Assembly (NCBI RefSeq): GCF_003627955.1
Contig: NZ_RBWS01000026.1
Span: forward strand, 1-64,000
Direction of reading: 5' to 3'
Length of the DNA stretch: 64,000 nucleotides
DNA from: Sphingobacterium puteale
Lineage (GTDB): Bacteria > Bacteroidota > Bacteroidia > Sphingobacteriales > Sphingobacteriaceae
The notes beneath the pieces are model-generated. The model made no database searches and was not told the DNA's origin. It was given only the letters and a program-made list of their open reading frames with translations. Positions 62,298-64,000 of the stretch are shown here, in pieces. The translations under genes were made by a program, and so were the position numbers. Numbering within the stretch: the first letter of the stretch is position 1; each line of letters begins with the position of its first letter.

Positions 62298-63169
62298 CGC
62301 TTCCAGCGCTTATGTGTCCATAACCAACCATAGGGCTCTTCCTTAATATTTTCCGTTAGGAGGTCAATGTACTTTTGCGTTATTTCTCCGTCCTTTGTAA
62401 GTTCTGCATTGGAACATATCAGTAGGCAGGCAATTTTGTAACTTCCCTTTGATAATTGTGTAATATGCAGATAGATCACGGCCGTACGTGCCTTACGGGC
62501 TAATTTTTCCATACCGGAAAAAAAATAAGTTTGCTGGTTCAAAAAATGAAATTTATATCTTTCGTCTTCTGTTCGCGGACTTTGGTCTGCCAGAAAAAGA
62601 TAGACGGCAGGGGCTGAGGTATCAGACAGTACATGGCGAACAGCCCGGCCATCAGCAAGCAACTTCATACCAAAACGCGACCTTATTTTAATCATTAGCT
62701 TGTCCATGATTACCGACCGAAGAGGTCTGTAAATGGCATATAGTTCATGATGTATTTTATAGGGCATGAAATTTAATATTTCCCAATTGCCACAGTGTCC
62801 TAAACAGGCAATTACCTTCTTTCCCGAATTGATGTACTGATCCATCACCTCCAGATTCTCAAATATTATTTTTTTTTCAAGCACTTCCGGCGGGGCTGAG
62901 ATACTTTTTATCATTTCAGCAAAATAGGCGAGAAAGCAAACATAAAATTTTTTTACAATAGCATGCACTTCGCCATATCGCATGTTGGAAAACGAACGGG
63001 CAACGTTTTGAACGACTATATGCTTCCTATATCCGATCAAGTGATATGCAATAAAAAAGGTGAAGGAAGCCATCGCATATAGTAATCGCTGGGGCAACAA
63101 ACTTATGGCATAGATAAAGACATAGATAATCTGGAATGCAACTGTCTGAAAAGCTTGCTTCATTTTCAT
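62294..63169 (-). CDS. LpxL/HtrB-like lysophospholipid acyltransferase
   Basis: 291 residues with an N-terminal membrane helix (about 10-42). The catalytic HX4E box is His125 to Glu130 in LGHCGNWEIL; RYKFHFLNQQTYFF and FLADQSPRTEDE are further family marks. Members transfer acyl chains to lipid A or to related lipids such as aryl polyenes in Bacteroidota. It starts 3 bases after the outer-membrane protein gene. The acyl acceptor cannot be identified here. Confidence 0.9.
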   Translation of the reverse strand: MKMKQAFQTVAFQIIYVFIYAISLLPQRLLYAMASFTFFIAYHLIGYRKHIVVQNVARSFSNMRYGEVHAIVKKFYVCFLAYFAEMIKSISAPPEVLEKKIIFENLEVMDQYINSGKKVIACLGHCGNWEILNFMPYKIHHELYAIYRPLRSVIMDKLMIKIRSRFGMKLLADGRAVRHVLSDTSAPAVYLFLADQSPRTEDERYKFHFLNQQTYFFSGMEKLARKARTAVIYLHITQLSKGSYKIACLLICSNAELTKDGEITQKYIDLLTENIKEEPYGWLWTHKRWKR

Positions 63170-63172
63170 GGA

Positions 63173-64000
63173 TTAAAATTTCATTTTTATACCAATGGAT
63201 CCATAAGGAGAGACCGAAAAATGATAGTCATTCTCACTTGAAAACACACCCTTAAGCGTTCTGTCACTATAGGATGCAGGACGGTATAGGTTCAGTCCCG
63301 CCATGGCCGTCATGGATAATCCTTTTTTGCCAAGCTTTAATTCAGGACGGAATCCTGTAACGATATATTGGTGGGAAAATATCACATCCTTGCCTTCTTT
63401 TTTCATTAGAGCAGCCTGTCCATTCATCTCGAGCGCATATGCCAATTTGAGTTTATCATTGATCTGATAGCCTGCCGACAACTCAAGCCCTTCGATCACT
63501 TCAACATTTATATCATATTTCCCCTGGAGCTTCCATTTGACGTAAACGGCGGGAAACAACATTGGATAGCCCAACGTGCTATTGATTGCCGCACCACCAC
63601 CGATATCCAGATTGGGGTTCAGATGACGGATAAAAACAAGCCCGCCGCTTGCGAGTACGTTTTTAAAAGTAATCTTCGAAAAATCAGTAGTGGGAGCAAA
63701 TATGCCTACGCCCGCACTTGCTCGGATAGACCAGTTATCATTCAAGGGGCGTAAATGGTAAACGCCTAGCTGCAAGTTCATAATTTCGGATACCATTTGC
63801 TGCGCGAAATTCCGGTTTTTTAAAGAAACATAAGCCCCTCCAAAACCGATTCCCCAAGCTGTCGGGCGATTTTTCTCATTTAATTTTATAGATAGAGGCA
63901 TACTGAATGAGCCTTGGTAAACCATAGCCGAACCTTTGGCATTACCAATTTTTTCCCGGGGTTTATCACCCGGAGGCAAATAATAGTAGCCCGAATTGCC
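63173..64000 (-). CDS. Outer-membrane beta-barrel protein (DUF6268-like), cut at window edge
   Basis: At least 275 residues, open to the end of the window, so the signal peptide and N-terminus lie outside. The visible part is a series of amphipathic strands (AWGIGFGGAYVSLKNRNFAQ, SIRASAGVGIFAPTTDFS, LKLAYALEMNGQAAL) ending in a C-terminal Phe (SIGIKMKF), a typical outer-membrane barrel pattern. The DUF6268 label is from memory. It is the first visible gene of the acyltransferase operon, so a role in envelope lipids or pigment export is possible. Confidence 0.65.
   Translation of the reverse strand, partial: GNSGYYYLPPGDKPREKIGNAKGSAMVYQGSFSMPLSIKLNEKNRPTAWGIGFGGAYVSLKNRNFAQQMVSEIMNLQLGVYHLRPLNDNWSIRASAGVGIFAPTTDFSKITFKNVLASGGLVFIRHLNPNLDIGGGAAINSTLGYPMLFPAVYVKWKLQGKYDINVEVIEGLELSAGYQINDKLKLAYALEMNGQAALMKKEGKDVIFSHQYIVTGFRPELKLGKKGLSMTAMAGLNLYRPASYSDRTLKGVFSSENDYHFSVSPYGSIGIKMKF

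Overview
The window looks like chromosomal DNA of a Bacteroidota bacterium, most likely a Sphingobacteriaceae member close to Sphingobacterium or Pedobacter (inferred from gene content, not from a search). Direct signs are a SusC/SusD pair preceded by an ECF sigma factor and a FecR anti-sigma factor, several TAnnTTTG promoter boxes, few purine-rich ribosome binding sites, and DUF-type proteins typical of this phylum. No rRNA, tRNA, CRISPR array, phage or intact insertion sequence was recognised. The gene at the right edge is cut by the window end.

Left part (0-12 kb): a YceI-like protein, a DHFR-like reductase, a rifampin ADP-ribosyltransferase gene broken by one missing base, a zinc alcohol dehydrogenase, and a 2OG-Fe(II) oxygenase beside a stand-alone Ada-type domain. 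The most coherent system follows. An Lrp-type regulator is divergent from five tightly packed genes: ethanolamine-type permease, glutamine-synthetase-like ligase, iron alcohol dehydrogenase, class C26 gamma-glutamyl hydrolase and aldehyde dehydrogenase. Together they predict import of an amino alcohol (ethanolamine is the best guess), gamma-glutamylation, two oxidations, and hydrolysis to an amino acid plus glutamate. No ammonia lyase or microcompartment gene is present.

Middle (12-39 kb): scattered enzymes and regulators (metallophosphoesterase, VOC protein, KASIII, two tandem nucleotidyltransferases, AraC regulators, sulfatase, butanediol-type dehydrogenase, carboxymethyl-hydroxymuconate isomerase, AlkD-like protein), three orphan proteins resembling immunity or accessory genes, and the ECF sigma/FecR/SusC/SusD unit.

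Right part (39-64 kb): intact genes alternate with decayed ones. Remnants of a VOC protein, an EcoRII-type restriction enzyme, a short-chain dehydrogenase and a serine beta-lactamase-like hydrolase lie between a flavodoxin-fold reductase, aldo-keto reductase, VWA/AAA+ pair, carbonic anhydrase, azoreductase/HxlR pair, lipoproteins, SelO, Crp/MBL pair and PhzF. The window ends in a minus-strand operon for an outer-membrane protein, an LpxL-like acyltransferase, a 32-residue membrane peptide whose start overlaps the acyltransferase stop, and two uncharacterised proteins.

A near-perfect 16-bp palindrome (CTTGCCCtAGGGCAAG type) occurs three times, each time about 57-61 bp ahead of a start codon, and is probably the operator of a regulator encoded outside the window.
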